Assembly: GCF_001507335.1 (NCBI RefSeq)
Contig: NZ_LMAH01000004.1
Coordinates: 62,001-126,000, forward strand
DNA: 64,000 nt
Direction: 5' to 3'
Source of the DNA: Chryseobacterium sp. JAH
GTDB lineage: Bacteria > Bacteroidota > Bacteroidia > Flavobacteriales > Weeksellaceae
Part shown: piece by piece, positions 52,090 through 61,531 of the stretch
How positions within the stretch are numbered: the first letter of the stretch is position 1
Layout of the letters: each line of letters begins with the position of its first letter
Notes under the pieces: model-generated
The model's database searches: none
The model's input: only the letters and a program-made list of their open reading frames with translations
Told to the model about the DNA's origin: nothing
Program-made: the position numbers and the translations under genes

Positions 52090-53754
52090 ATGAATAAACC
52101 TTTAATCCTTTGTTTCTTCGTATTTTTATCTGTTTTAAATTTTGCTCAGACTTACGAAATTCAATATATGAGTTCTTCCAATGGGAAAATTCAACCTAAC
52201 CAAAACCCTACCATAGTTTGGGTAAACGAGAGCGAAAACTACATTTTAAGTTCTAAAACAAAAGAGCAGAAAAATGAATATCCTTTTGAAATCAGCAAAA
52301 TTGAAAAACCTTCCAACACGATTGTATCTTACGGGTTTTTAAAGCTCGGAGATATTATTTCTACTTCGGATTCACAATCCATCGCAAAACAAAATTTTGA
52401 ATTCACAGATAAAACCAAGAAAATTTTGGGGTATACCTGTAAACACGCGGTCACCAAAATCAATTCAAACAACATTGAAGTCTGGTACACCAATGACCTA
52501 AAACTAAAAGGAGGGCCTTCAAGTTTAGGGCAAAATTTGGGTTTAGTTTTAGAAATCGAAAGAAATGGAAACTCTGCTACGACCGCAACTTCACTGAAGA
52601 AAATTAAAAAATCAGGAATTGAAAATATAATCAACAAACCTATCACTACGACAGATCTTTTAAGCTACAGAGATTTACTTTGGAAAAGCAGGTTCACAAC
52701 TTTAAAGGTTTTTGAAAATGAAATCATCAACTTCTCAGACCAATCAAAATCTGATGAAAATATTAAAAGATTCGCCAACGGAACAATTATATTAAAGAAA
52801 ATTAAATTTCCACAGCTTACTGAAGGTGAAAACGTTTTTGTAGAGTTAAAACAACAATCCAACGGTGATGCTTACGACAGAACAGGAACTGTATTTTTTA
52901 TTCCCCAAGATAAATCGCAATCTTTTTTTGACGGATTGGAAAAAGGAGTAAAAACACTTCCGGTTTATGAAAACGGAAATGGGAAACAGTATTTTGGAAT
53001 CAACTCAACTGAAAATTATCAGCCGACGGTTGAACTGATGAGATTTTTTACCGCTTTCGGAATCAATAAGTTTAATAATCTAGAATTAAAAGATAAAACC
53101 TGGCAAACGCTAAGTCCGTTTCGTCAGGATATCACCGAGCTGAAACCTTCTCTTTCCGAAAAAGAAATCTTGGTAGGAACTTTCATCGGAAATTACGACA
53201 AAGGCGGTCACAAAGTAAGTTTAGATATCACCATTCACAAAAGCGATCAGATTGTCTATAAAAATAACAGAGTAATTCCGCTCTTCAATACAACGAATAT
53301 TATGGAAATGGCTGGTCAGGATTATGCGACAATGTTTAATAATGATAAAGGGCTTTTTGTAGAATTTGATTTGGAAAAAGATTTAAAAAATGTTCAATTA
53401 CGATACATTACAACAGGTCATGGCGGCTGGGAAAACGGTGACGAATTTATTCCGAAAACCAATGCTATTTATATAGACGGAAAAATAACTTTCTCATTTA
53501 CTCCTTGGAGAAGCGACTGCGGATCTTATAGATTGTACAACCCTGCATCAGGAAATTTTCCAGACGGACTTTCTTCTTCAGATCTCAGCAGATCAAATTG
53601 GTGTCCCGGAACAATTACCAACCCCAACTATATTCAAGTAGGAGATTTGAAAGCCGGAAAACATACCATCCAGGTTAAAATTCCTCAGGGAGAACCTGAA
53701 GGAACGAGTTTCAGCGCATGGAATATTTCGGCTGCTTTACTCGGATCAGAGTAA
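52090..53754 (+). CDS. Peptide N-glycosidase F-like enzyme (PNGase F-II type)
   Basis: A 554-residue secreted enzyme. After the signal peptide comes an N-terminal domain of about 170 residues that resembles GLPGLI proteins (ILGYTCKHAVTKINSNNIEVWYT), then the two PNGase F beta sandwiches. In these the probable catalytic Asp lies in GDAYDRTGTVFF and a Glu in HGGWENGDEFIPK; the C-terminal part (FTPWRSDCGSYRLYNPASGN, LSRSNWCPGT) is very close to the known enzyme as I remember it. It removes N-glycans from glycoproteins. The extra N-terminal domain resembles that of PNGase F-II of Elizabethkingia. Confidence 0.85.
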   Translation: MNKPLILCFFVFLSVLNFAQTYEIQYMSSSNGKIQPNQNPTIVWVNESENYILSSKTKEQKNEYPFEISKIEKPSNTIVSYGFLKLGDIISTSDSQSIAKQNFEFTDKTKKILGYTCKHAVTKINSNNIEVWYTNDLKLKGGPSSLGQNLGLVLEIERNGNSATTATSLKKIKKSGIENIINKPITTTDLLSYRDLLWKSRFTTLKVFENEIINFSDQSKSDENIKRFANGTIILKKIKFPQLTEGENVFVELKQQSNGDAYDRTGTVFFIPQDKSQSFFDGLEKGVKTLPVYENGNGKQYFGINSTENYQPTVELMRFFTAFGINKFNNLELKDKTWQTLSPFRQDITELKPSLSEKEILVGTFIGNYDKGGHKVSLDITIHKSDQIVYKNNRVIPLFNTTNIMEMAGQDYATMFNNDKGLFVEFDLEKDLKNVQLRYITTGHGGWENGDEFIPKTNAIYIDGKITFSFTPWRSDCGSYRLYNPASGNFPDGLSSSDLSRSNWCPGTITNPNYIQVGDLKAGKHTIQVKIPQGEPEGTSFSAWNISAALLGSE

Positions 53755-53762
53755 AAACAAAA

Positions 53763-53789
53763 CCTCCTTGCAATATTATTGCAAGGAGG
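53763..53789. repeat. Perfect 12-bp hairpin without a T-tract
   Basis: CCTCCTTGCAAT pairs with ATTGCAAGGAGG around ATT. The plus strand has no T-run after it (TAAAAACAC), so it may be an RNA stabiliser or a weak terminator. The rest of the 314-nt gap to asnB is AT-rich with no gene; it holds the asnB -7 box. Confidence 0.6.
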
Positions 53790-54042
53790 TAAAAACACAA
53801 ATGATGAAAAAAAATTATTTCGAGCCACAAAGTAATGAAAAATATTTGAATTATTAATTGTCGGAAATCAATATTTTTCATTTTTTGGTCGTCAGTATCC
53901 ATGACCTTAGATGGTAGTGAAAAATATCAACCAACACGTAATAAAAATTGTCAGCAAAATAATAAATTATTTAAATTCAATTAATTTAATTAAAAATATA
54001 AACTTTAATTAATTTTTTTTAAAAAAATTTATATATTATTTA

Positions 54043-54050
54043 TAATTTTG
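54043..54050 (+). promoter_or_regulatory. -7 box TAATTTTG of asnB
   Basis: A perfect TAnnTTTG 18 nt before the ATG; an AT-rich tract lies upstream but no TTG. It excludes an in-frame TTG at 54048, inside the box. Confidence 0.55.
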
Positions 54051-54068
54051 CTTTCAAATAAAAATAAC

Positions 54069-55736
54069 ATGTGTGGAATCGTATGCTTGTTTGACGCCAA
54101 ACAACAAACCGAGATATTAAGACCCCAGGTCTTAGAAATGTCTAAAAAAATTCGTCACAGAGGTCCGGACTGGAGCGGTGTTTTTCAAAACGAAAAAGTT
54201 TTATTTTCTCATGAAAGACTTGCTATCGTTGATCCATCTTCTGGAAAACAACCTCTATTTTCTAAAGACGGTAAAATCGTTTTAGCTGTAAACGGAGAAA
54301 TATACAATCATCGTGAGCTGAAAGAAGAATTTCCTGATTATGAATTTCAAACCCAATCTGACTGCGAAGTTATTCTGGCTTTGTATCAAAAATACGGAAA
54401 AGATTTTATTGAAAAATTAAATGGAATCTTTGCTTTTGCTCTTTACGATATCGAAAATAATATATATCTGATCGCCCGTGATCATATGGGAATTTGCCCA
54501 TTGTATCAAGGTTGGGACAAAAACGGAAACTACTACATCGCCTCTGAGCTTAAGGCTTTGGAAGGATTCTGCAAAAAAATTGAAACTTTTCTTCCGGGAC
54601 ATTATGTTTACAATATTGAGGGAACAGAACTTCAACAATGGTACAAGAGAGACTGGGAAAGTTTTAATTCGGTAAAAGACAACAGTACAGACATTAGTGC
54701 AATCAGAAAAGGATTGGAAGCAGCGGTTCACAGACAGTTGATGAGTGATGTCCCTTATGGTGTTCTCCTATCCGGAGGCCTAGATTCTTCTATTATTTCA
54801 GCGGTTACAGCAAAGTATGCGAGACAGAGAATCGAAAGTGGAGACACACAGGAAGCATGGTACCCGAGACTGCATAGCTTTGCGGTAGGGTTGGTTGGTT
54901 CTCCCGATTTGGAAGCAGCGAAAAAAGCGGCAGAACATATCGGATCCGTTCATCATGAAGTTAATTTTACTGTTCAGGAAGGTTTGGACGCTATCCGAGA
55001 TGTTATTTATCATTTGGAAACATATGATGTGACAACCATCAGAGCCTCCACACCAATGTATCTTTTGGCAAGAGTAATCAAATCGATGGGAATCAAAATG
55101 GTCCTTTCAGGTGAAGGTGCCGATGAATTGTTCGGAGGATATCTGTATTTCCATAAAGCTCCAAATGCAAAAGAATTTCATGACGAAACGGTAAGAAAAT
55201 TAGGAAAGCTTCATCTTTACGATTGTCTGCGAGCCAACAAAGCATTAATGAGTTGGGGAATTGAAGGAAGAGTTCCGTTTTTGGACAAAGAATTTATGGA
55301 TATTGCTATGAATGTAAATCCTCAGGATAAAATGATCAAAAAAGAAGAAGGAAAAATTGAAAAATGGGTGTTAAGAAAAGCTTTTGAAGATATTTTACCC
55401 GAGTCAATCGCCTGGAGACAAAAAGAACAGTTCTCTGACGGCGTTGGATATTCTTGGATTGACACGTTGAAAGAAGTTGCAGAAAAATATGTGACTGACG
55501 AAATGATGACGAATGCAAAATTCAGATTTCCATTAAATACTCCTCAAAACAAAGAAGAATACCGTTACAGAACTATTTTTGAAGAGCATTTCCCAAGTGA
55601 AACTGCAGCTGCTACTGTACCTTCTGTACCTTCTGTGGCATGTTCCACTCCCATCGCTTTAGAATGGGACGAGGCTTTTAAGAAAATGAACGACCCTAGT
55701 GGAAGAGCCGTGAAAGTGCACGAAACTTCTTACTAA
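54069..55736 (+). CDS. asnB: Asparagine synthase B (glutamine-hydrolysing)
   Basis: A 555-residue enzyme that makes asparagine from aspartate, glutamine and ATP. Met-Cys2-Gly starts the glutaminase domain (MCGIVCLFDAK, with RHRGPDWSG and NGEIYNHRELK). The synthetase domain has the PP-loop VLLSGGLDSSIISA and SGEGADELFGGY. The C-terminal tail (ATVPSVPSVACSTPIALEWDEAFKKM) is the usual end of this type. Processing of the initiator Met exposes the catalytic Cys, so the start must be exactly here. Confidence 0.97.
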   Translation: MCGIVCLFDAKQQTEILRPQVLEMSKKIRHRGPDWSGVFQNEKVLFSHERLAIVDPSSGKQPLFSKDGKIVLAVNGEIYNHRELKEEFPDYEFQTQSDCEVILALYQKYGKDFIEKLNGIFAFALYDIENNIYLIARDHMGICPLYQGWDKNGNYYIASELKALEGFCKKIETFLPGHYVYNIEGTELQQWYKRDWESFNSVKDNSTDISAIRKGLEAAVHRQLMSDVPYGVLLSGGLDSSIISAVTAKYARQRIESGDTQEAWYPRLHSFAVGLVGSPDLEAAKKAAEHIGSVHHEVNFTVQEGLDAIRDVIYHLETYDVTTIRASTPMYLLARVIKSMGIKMVLSGEGADELFGGYLYFHKAPNAKEFHDETVRKLGKLHLYDCLRANKALMSWGIEGRVPFLDKEFMDIAMNVNPQDKMIKKEEGKIEKWVLRKAFEDILPESIAWRQKEQFSDGVGYSWIDTLKEVAEKYVTDEMMTNAKFRFPLNTPQNKEEYRYRTIFEEHFPSETAAATVPSVPSVACSTPIALEWDEAFKKMNDPSGRAVKVHETSY

Positions 55737-55753
55737 AAATCGGCAAATTTATT

Positions 55754-55780
55754 AATCCTGTATTCTTACAGGATTTTTTA
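55754..55780 (+). terminator. Terminator of asnB
   Basis: AATCCTGTA pairs with TACAGGATT (9 bp), then TTTTT. Confidence 0.85.
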
Positions 55781-55845
55781 TTGAATAAAATCAAGAATAT
55801 TTAGATAATTTAACTAAGTATTAAACTTATTATCTAATAAATAAT

Positions 55846-55853
55846 TATATTTG
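55846..55853 (+). promoter_or_regulatory. -7 box TATATTTG
   Basis: A perfect TAnnTTTG 28 nt before the next ATG; -33 TTG not found. Confidence 0.45.
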
Positions 55854-55881
55854 AAAAATTAAAAAAAATCTTTGCTGTAAC

Positions 55882-56697
55882 ATGAAAAGAAACATTACTA
55901 TTTTATTTGCTTTACTATCTGTAAGCTTCGCTTTTGGACAAGGTAAATATGGAAAATATCTTAATTCTAAAAAGCTGGCTCTTACCTATAAAAGTGTAAA
56001 ACCTGTCGATAAAGATGATTACTATCAGCAATATTACTGGTTGGTAAAAGCTGAACAGTTAAAAACCTTCCCTCACCTTGCTGATATTAAACCTGTAGTT
56101 CTTTATAACTTTGTAAAAAAAGTAAATCCTCAGAATCCAACAAAAAAGCTGGATGACAGAGGAAAAGAATTAAGAAAAACAGCAGAATTATCTCTAGATC
56201 AATATTTCAAAAACAAAAATTTCCAAAACAATCAGGTATTGTTATACAATTTGGAAACTTATGTTGACCCTTCACAAGGAGAATACTTTACTAAAGTAGA
56301 TGCAGAAAAAATTAAAGAATTAGTGCCGAAAGAATTCTTCGGATTCGCCTCTTTGAACAAGAAAACGATGGAAGAAACAATCTATTATCTATGGGTTGAT
56401 AAGAAAAAAGACGAATTTAATATTGTCGATATTGTTCCTAACGAAAAGGAAGACAAGAAATTCTACGCTTCATTGAAACAGTACTTGCCAAAATATAAAT
56501 TCAACAGAAAATATATGCCTACGGTAAAGAAGGGAACAAAAGCTGATAAAACAGATAAAGACTTCTTCTACATTATGCCGTTTGAGCAGAACGTAGACAA
56601 CATCGAATACAAAACAGACGATTTTAAAACTTTCACATTGAGCCAGGTAAAAAGAGAAGGCGAAGCGTGGATAGGAGTAGAAAAGCCTAGAAAATAA
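55882..56697 (+). CDS. Hypothetical secreted protein
   Basis: A 271-residue protein with a signal peptide (MKRNITILFALLSVSFAFGQ). The mature part is lysine- and tyrosine-rich with a helical first half and no recognised motif. It sits alone between terminators. I recall similar proteins only as uncharacterised Flavobacteriia proteins. Confidence 0.7.
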   Translation: MKRNITILFALLSVSFAFGQGKYGKYLNSKKLALTYKSVKPVDKDDYYQQYYWLVKAEQLKTFPHLADIKPVVLYNFVKKVNPQNPTKKLDDRGKELRKTAELSLDQYFKNKNFQNNQVLLYNLETYVDPSQGEYFTKVDAEKIKELVPKEFFGFASLNKKTMEETIYYLWVDKKKDEFNIVDIVPNEKEDKKFYASLKQYLPKYKFNRKYMPTVKKGTKADKTDKDFFYIMPFEQNVDNIEYKTDDFKTFTLSQVKREGEAWIGVEKPRK

Positions 56698-56714
56698 ATT
56701 TAAAACTTACCATC

Positions 56715-56750
56715 AAAACCCCGAGAAAATATTTTTTCGGGGTTTTTTAT
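56715..56750 (+). terminator. Rho-independent terminator
   Basis: AACCCCGA pairs with TCGGGGTT, followed by T4-AT. Confidence 0.8.
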
Positions 56751-56780
56751 TATCTTCATTTCATCAAAAATCACCTTACT

Positions 56781-57639
56781 ATGAAAATTAAGCTCAGTAT
56801 TATTTTTTTCTTTTTGCTTGCTTTTGTTTCAGCACAATCTTACAAGTCAGTTTATGATTTCAAATGGAAACCACAGAAAAAAGCGACTGAATATCTGCAG
56901 GAAGATTTTGCTTTACTGATTCATGACAACAAAACATCAGAATTTTTATCTTATATAAAATTTAAAAATGACTCAACGAAAACAATAGCCCTAAAAGAAT
57001 TCAAGAAAAAAAGGATTGGGAAGTCTTTCGTTTGACTACAAATATGGTCAGTCAAAATTCAATGATGTTGTTTCAAAAAATTATATTAACAAAGAAACTC
57101 TATTCGAAAAACAGCTTTATGACAAAATTTTCATCGTAAAAAACCAATGTACAATTGTTTGGAAAATATATTCGGAAAAGGATATTTATTTAGGCTATTC
57201 TATTCAAAAAGCTAGTACTGAGTTTGGCGGTAGAAAATGGACTGCATGGTTTACGACAGAAATTCCCGTTCAGGATGGACCGTACAAATTTCATGGATTA
57301 CCCGGATTGATTTTAAAACTCAATGATTCCGAAAACGAATTTATGTACAAAATGAAGTCAATCACAAAAGAAACAAATGATATTTCAGAAAGAAACTACG
57401 GCACAAACAACATGATAAAAACTTCTTCTGAAAAATGGGCTAAAGTTTGGGAAGATTACAAAAAACAACCTTCCTCTATCTTTGGACTTCAAAATTCTTC
57501 CGGTGACGGATGGATGAACAGTATTAGTATTGATGGAAATCCTGGCGACAGAGGATTCAAAGAAAATTTTGACAAAAAGCAGAGATTATTTTTACAGAAT
57601 TTTGAAAATCCAATAGAATTAATAAATGCTTGCGATTAA
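56781..57639 (+). pseudogene. GLPGLI-family protein, frameshifted at a seven-A run
   Basis: The first part (signal peptide MKIKLSIIFFFLLAFVSAQ, then residues to about 76) reads in one frame and stops at 57035. The second part, with WTAWFTTEIPVQDGPYKFHGLPGLILKL, continues in the next frame to 57639. Removing one A from the run at 57006-57012 restores one continuous reading frame (KKKGLGSLSFDYKYGQ). It is therefore a broken gene, a sequencing error, or a case for slippage. GLPGLI proteins are periplasmic and of unknown role in Bacteroidota. No intact copy is seen in the window. Confidence 0.8.
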
Positions 57640-57756
57640 TCACAAGGACTACTTATCATATTGTTATGTGTAATTAAAAATATCGGTTCGAAAATTGTAA
57701 CTTTAAATAATTAAAAATTTAAGCTTAAAATTCAAGTTTAAAGATAATTTAATTGC

Positions 57757-59163
57757 ATGCCCACAACCACATCTCCCCGCCAAACCGTAAAAAAAGTTCT
57801 TCCTTTAATTTTAGCGACTGCCATTTTTATGCAGATGCTGGATTCTACGATTTTAAATACTTCCCTGCCTTCTATTGCCAGAGATTTAAATGAATCTCCG
57901 CTCAATATGCAGAATGCCATTATCAGCTATGTGTTGACATTAGCGGTTTTCATGCCGGCGAGCGGTTTTTTGGCAGACCGGTTCGGCACGAGAAGGGTTT
58001 TTATCTTTGCTTTGGTGCTTTTCAGTCTGGGGTCGGTGTTTTGTGCGCTTTCACAAAATCTGACGCATTTGGTGATTTCAAGAGTCATTCAGGGAGTCGG
58101 GGGAAGTTTGATGACACCGGTCGGGAAATTAGCTTTAATCAAAACTTTCAACAGAAACGAATTGCTGAAAGCCATGAATTTTGCCATTGTTCCCGCTTTG
58201 ATTGGCCCAGTTTTAGGTCCATTGGTTGGCGGTTACATTGTAGATTATCTTTCATGGCATTGGATTTTCCTCATTAACATTCCGATTGGAGTCTTAGGAA
58301 TTGTTTTAGGTTTAAAATTCATGCCCAATTACAATTCGCGGGAAACTGATTTTGATTTGAAAGGTTTTATGATTTTTGCTGCTGCCTCTCTACTACTTTC
58401 AATCTCTCTCGAATTATTCGGAGATATGCAGAATATTACACCGGTTTTACTCGTTTTCATATTAGGGTTTCTGTTTCTGTACTATTACTATACACATGCA
58501 AAAAAAGGAAAAAATCCTATTTTCCCTCTCAATCTATTTCAGGTTCGTACGTTCCGTGTAGGAATTGTAGGAAATCTTGCCACACGATTAGGAATCAGTT
58601 CCGTTCCCTTGTTGCTTCCTTTAATGATTCAGATTGCCTACGGACAATCGGCCGTGGTGTCAGGATGGATTATTGCTCCGATGGCTTTAACAGCGATGTT
58701 CGGAAAATCTTCTGTGATCCGAATTTTGAATAAATACGGGTACAAAAAAACCTTGATGGTCAATACGCTCGTGATTGGAACCTTAATCTGCTGTTTAGCA
58801 ATTCCTAATATTCATGATTCTATTTACTGGTTTGTTCCGGTAATTGCGATTTTGGGATTTTTCAATTCAATACAGTTCACCTCGATGAACACCATTTCTA
58901 TAGCAGATTTACGAAACTTCCAGACCAGCAGCGGAAATTCGCTGATCTCAGTAAATCAGCAATTGGCCATTGGTTTCGGGATTGCATTTGGTTTAATTGT
59001 TTTAAAAATTTACGAAAACAGCCCTGAGCTGATTCAGCATGAAACCCACAATGCATTCCGCTATACGTTTCTTAGTGTCGGAATTCTAACAATCCTTTCA
59101 AGCCTGGTTTTCAGAAGACTTCACGTTTCCGACGGAAGAAATATGAAATCATCTGAAGAATAA
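57757..59163 (+). CDS. DHA2-type MFS drug exporter
   Basis: A 468-residue transporter with 14 predicted helices. The DHA2 motif A is FLADRFGTRRVFIFALV, motif C-like glycines lie in PALIGPVLGPLVGGYIVDYLSWHWIFLINIPIGVLG, and motif D1 is LDSTILNTSLPSIA. It likely exports toxic compounds with proton entry; which ones cannot be said. A gap of 117 nt before it shows no clear promoter. Followed by the pirin genes on the same strand. Confidence 0.9.
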   Translation: MPTTTSPRQTVKKVLPLILATAIFMQMLDSTILNTSLPSIARDLNESPLNMQNAIISYVLTLAVFMPASGFLADRFGTRRVFIFALVLFSLGSVFCALSQNLTHLVISRVIQGVGGSLMTPVGKLALIKTFNRNELLKAMNFAIVPALIGPVLGPLVGGYIVDYLSWHWIFLINIPIGVLGIVLGLKFMPNYNSRETDFDLKGFMIFAAASLLLSISLELFGDMQNITPVLLVFILGFLFLYYYYTHAKKGKNPIFPLNLFQVRTFRVGIVGNLATRLGISSVPLLLPLMIQIAYGQSAVVSGWIIAPMALTAMFGKSSVIRILNKYGYKKTLMVNTLVIGTLICCLAIPNIHDSIYWFVPVIAILGFFNSIQFTSMNTISIADLRNFQTSSGNSLISVNQQLAIGFGIAFGLIVLKIYENSPELIQHETHNAFRYTFLSVGILTILSSLVFRRLHVSDGRNMKSSEE

Positions 59164-59232
59164 CCTGCAACCCTTCTCATTCAAAAATCCGAACTTATCA
59201 CACATCAATGGTAATCTCTTTCTACTGTCCTA

Positions 59233-59240
59233 AATTTGTT
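59233..59240 (+). promoter_or_regulatory. -7 box TAAATTTG of the first pirin gene
   Basis: A perfect TAnnTTTG 21 nt before the ATG; no TTG at -33. Confidence 0.45.
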
Positions 59241-59261
59241 TAAAATTAAAACAAACATATT

Positions 59262-60137
59262 ATGACAACTAAAAAAGTAGAAATCGTAATTCCACCAAAG
59301 CCTGCACACTTTGTAGGCGATGGCTTTAGGGTGCATAATTTTATTCCGAGCGTTCAAAAGCTTGATATGAAAAGAATGGATCCATTCATCATGTTGGATT
59401 ACAATTCAAAATTTCATTTTAATCCTTCAGAAACTCCAAAAGGTGTTGGTGTTCATCCGCACAGAGGTTTTGAAACCGTAACCATTGCGTATCAAGGAAA
59501 AGTAGAACATCATGACAGTGCTGGCGGCGGCGGAATCATTGGCGAAGGCGATGTACAGTGGATGACTGCTGCAAGTGGAATTCTTCATAAAGAATATCAC
59601 GAAAAACAATGGTCAAAACAAGGCGGAATTTTTCAGATGGTTCAGCTTTGGGTGAATCTGCCTGCAAAAGATAAAATGAGCAAACCAAAATATCAGGCGA
59701 TTGCTCATTCAGAAATGAAGAAAATAGATTTAGGAGAAAACGGTTTCATTGAAATTATCGCCGGATCGTACGACGAAAATACGGGGCCTGCCTCAACATT
59801 TACTCCCATCAATCTGATGAATGCAAAATTAAAATCTGGTGGAAAAGTAGCATTTAGTTTTCCTTCGAATTATAATACCGCCGCTTTAGTTATAGAAGGA
59901 AATATCATTGTAAATAATGAAGAACAAGCACCGACCAATCATTTTGTTTTGTTTAAAAATGAAGGCGAAAACTTTACTGTAGAAGCGACCGAAGATTCAA
60001 TTGTTTTAATCTTAAGCGGCCAACCAATCAATGAACCTATCTTCCCACACGGACCATTTGTAATGAATACCCGAGAAGAAATTATGCAAGCATTTGAAGA
60101 TTTCAATACCGGAAAATTTGGGTATTTGGAAGATTAA
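59262..60137 (+). CDS. Pirin family protein (bicupin), first copy
   Basis: A 291-residue bicupin with the pirin metal motif: His residues in GVHPHRGFETVTIAYQGKVEHHDSAG and Glu/His in TAASGILHKEYHEK. Pirins are iron proteins; bacterial ones such as YhhW and YhaK can oxidise quercetin or sense redox state. The second cupin is degenerate. A small GNAT gene and a second pirin follow on the same strand. Confidence 0.92.
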   Translation: MTTKKVEIVIPPKPAHFVGDGFRVHNFIPSVQKLDMKRMDPFIMLDYNSKFHFNPSETPKGVGVHPHRGFETVTIAYQGKVEHHDSAGGGGIIGEGDVQWMTAASGILHKEYHEKQWSKQGGIFQMVQLWVNLPAKDKMSKPKYQAIAHSEMKKIDLGENGFIEIIAGSYDENTGPASTFTPINLMNAKLKSGGKVAFSFPSNYNTAALVIEGNIIVNNEEQAPTNHFVLFKNEGENFTVEATEDSIVLILSGQPINEPIFPHGPFVMNTREEIMQAFEDFNTGKFGYLED

Positions 60138-60173
60138 TTAGACGTAAAAACCAAACTTTTAAATATAAAAATC

Positions 60174-60491
60174 ATGAAACCAGAATTTGAAAACATCTCA
60201 CTAGTAAAAAACGAAGAAAAAAAGAGATTTGAAATAGAATACAACAATCATTTCGCATTTATAGATTATAAAGAGACGAGTCACCAAATCGCACTAATTC
60301 ATACCGAGGCAGAACCCGAATTGGCAGGAACTGGTGCTGCTGCAGCTGTAGTTGAAAAGACCTTAATTTACATTGAAGAAAGCGGCAAAAAACTTCTTCC
60401 ATTCTGCCCCTACGTTTTTGCATTTATCAAAAAACATACAGAGTGGAAACGTATTGTTGACGAGAGATTTGAAGGTTACGATAACATTTAA
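60174..60491 (+). CDS. Small GNAT family acetyltransferase (YidJ/DUF4440-free, GCN5-like)
   Basis: A 105-residue single-domain GNAT-like protein of the short YjdJ-type: a strand pair (KKRFEIEYNNHFAFIDYKE), the acetyl-CoA loop ELAGTGAAAAVVEKTLIYIEESG and LLPFCPYVFAFIKKH at the C terminus. These small forms bind acetyl-CoA; their substrate is unknown. It lies 36 nt after the first pirin gene and before the second. The window has a second relative at 63.2 kb. Confidence 0.8.
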   Translation: MKPEFENISLVKNEEKKRFEIEYNNHFAFIDYKETSHQIALIHTEAEPELAGTGAAAAVVEKTLIYIEESGKKLLPFCPYVFAFIKKHTEWKRIVDERFEGYDNI

Positions 60492-60569
60492 TTTTACGTA
60501 AACTGTCACCAGTATTAGAAATATTTGATTACATTAGCTTTATTCAAAAACAAAAAAACCAAATTTATC

Positions 60570-61469
60570 ATGTCAAACATCGGACTTATTTTAGAAGAAA
60601 AATCAGCAGACATAGGAAATTTTTTGGTGGGACGACTTCTTCCCTTCCGTGAAAAAAGAGCAGTCGGACCATTCGTATTTATTGATCACATGGGACCTGC
60701 AGAATTAAAAGATTATCAGAATTTAGATGTTCCGCCACATCCGCATATTGGACTTTCAACGCTAACTTATTTGCTGGAAGGTTCAATTTTCCACAGAGAC
60801 AGCATAGGAAGTGCACTTGAAATAAAACCAGGTGCAGTAAACTGGATGACTGCCGGAAAAGGTGTCGTACATTCAGAAAGAACTCCTGAATATTTAAGAG
60901 AAACCGACAAGAGACTTCACGGTTTTCAAATCTGGGTGGGACTACCTAAACATTTGGAACAAAGTGAGCCTACTTTTAGCCACATCGAAGCAGATGAACT
61001 TCCGGTTTGGGAAGAAAATGGGGTTCACTATAAATTAATTGCCGGTGAAGCTTTTGATAAAAAATCTCCGGTGCCCGTGCACAGTAAATTATTTTTCATT
61101 GAAATTAAAACTAAAACGGCTCAGAAAATCAGCATTGGGCAAGATCTTTATGGAGAAGCTGCAATGTATGTACTTGATGGAACAGTGAATATCGAGGAGA
61201 GCAGCTATGGTTCAAAACAATTGTTGATTGCTAAAAATACCAAACTTTGTGAGTTTGAAATGAGCGAAAATGCGACAGTTTATCTTTTCGGAGGCGAACC
61301 TTTCGATGAAGAACGCTTCATTTTCTGGAATTTCGTGAATTCAGACAAAGAATTGATTGATCAAGCAAAAGTAGACTGGAATGATCAAAACTATGAGGCC
61401 TTTCCTTTAGTACCGGGAGATACAGAAGAGTATGTACCACTTCCAAAAGCTATTTTAAACAGAAAATAA
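60570..61469 (+). CDS. Pirin family protein (bicupin), second copy
   Basis: A 299-residue pirin with PHPHIGLSTLTYLLEGSIFHRDSIG and TAGKGVVHSERTPEY, which carry the His and Glu metal ligands. The ATG at MSNIGLILEEK was chosen; the upstream extension (from a TTG) has no matching pattern. It is different in sequence from the first pirin, about the same length, so it is an old duplication or a separate subfamily. Ended by a terminator. Confidence 0.92.
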   Translation: MSNIGLILEEKSADIGNFLVGRLLPFREKRAVGPFVFIDHMGPAELKDYQNLDVPPHPHIGLSTLTYLLEGSIFHRDSIGSALEIKPGAVNWMTAGKGVVHSERTPEYLRETDKRLHGFQIWVGLPKHLEQSEPTFSHIEADELPVWEENGVHYKLIAGEAFDKKSPVPVHSKLFFIEIKTKTAQKISIGQDLYGEAAMYVLDGTVNIEESSYGSKQLLIAKNTKLCEFEMSENATVYLFGGEPFDEERFIFWNFVNSDKELIDQAKVDWNDQNYEAFPLVPGDTEEYVPLPKAILNRK

Positions 61470-61481
61470 TGCAAAAAGTAA

Positions 61482-61514
61482 AGCCACTTCTTGTACAAGT
61501 GGCTTAGTTTTTTG
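61482..61514. terminator. Bidirectional terminator
   Basis: AAGCCACTT pairs with AAGTGGCTT (9 bp), followed by AGTTTTTT; between convergent genes. Confidence 0.8.
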
Positions 61515-61531
61515 AAGGAAAAATTAAAAGA

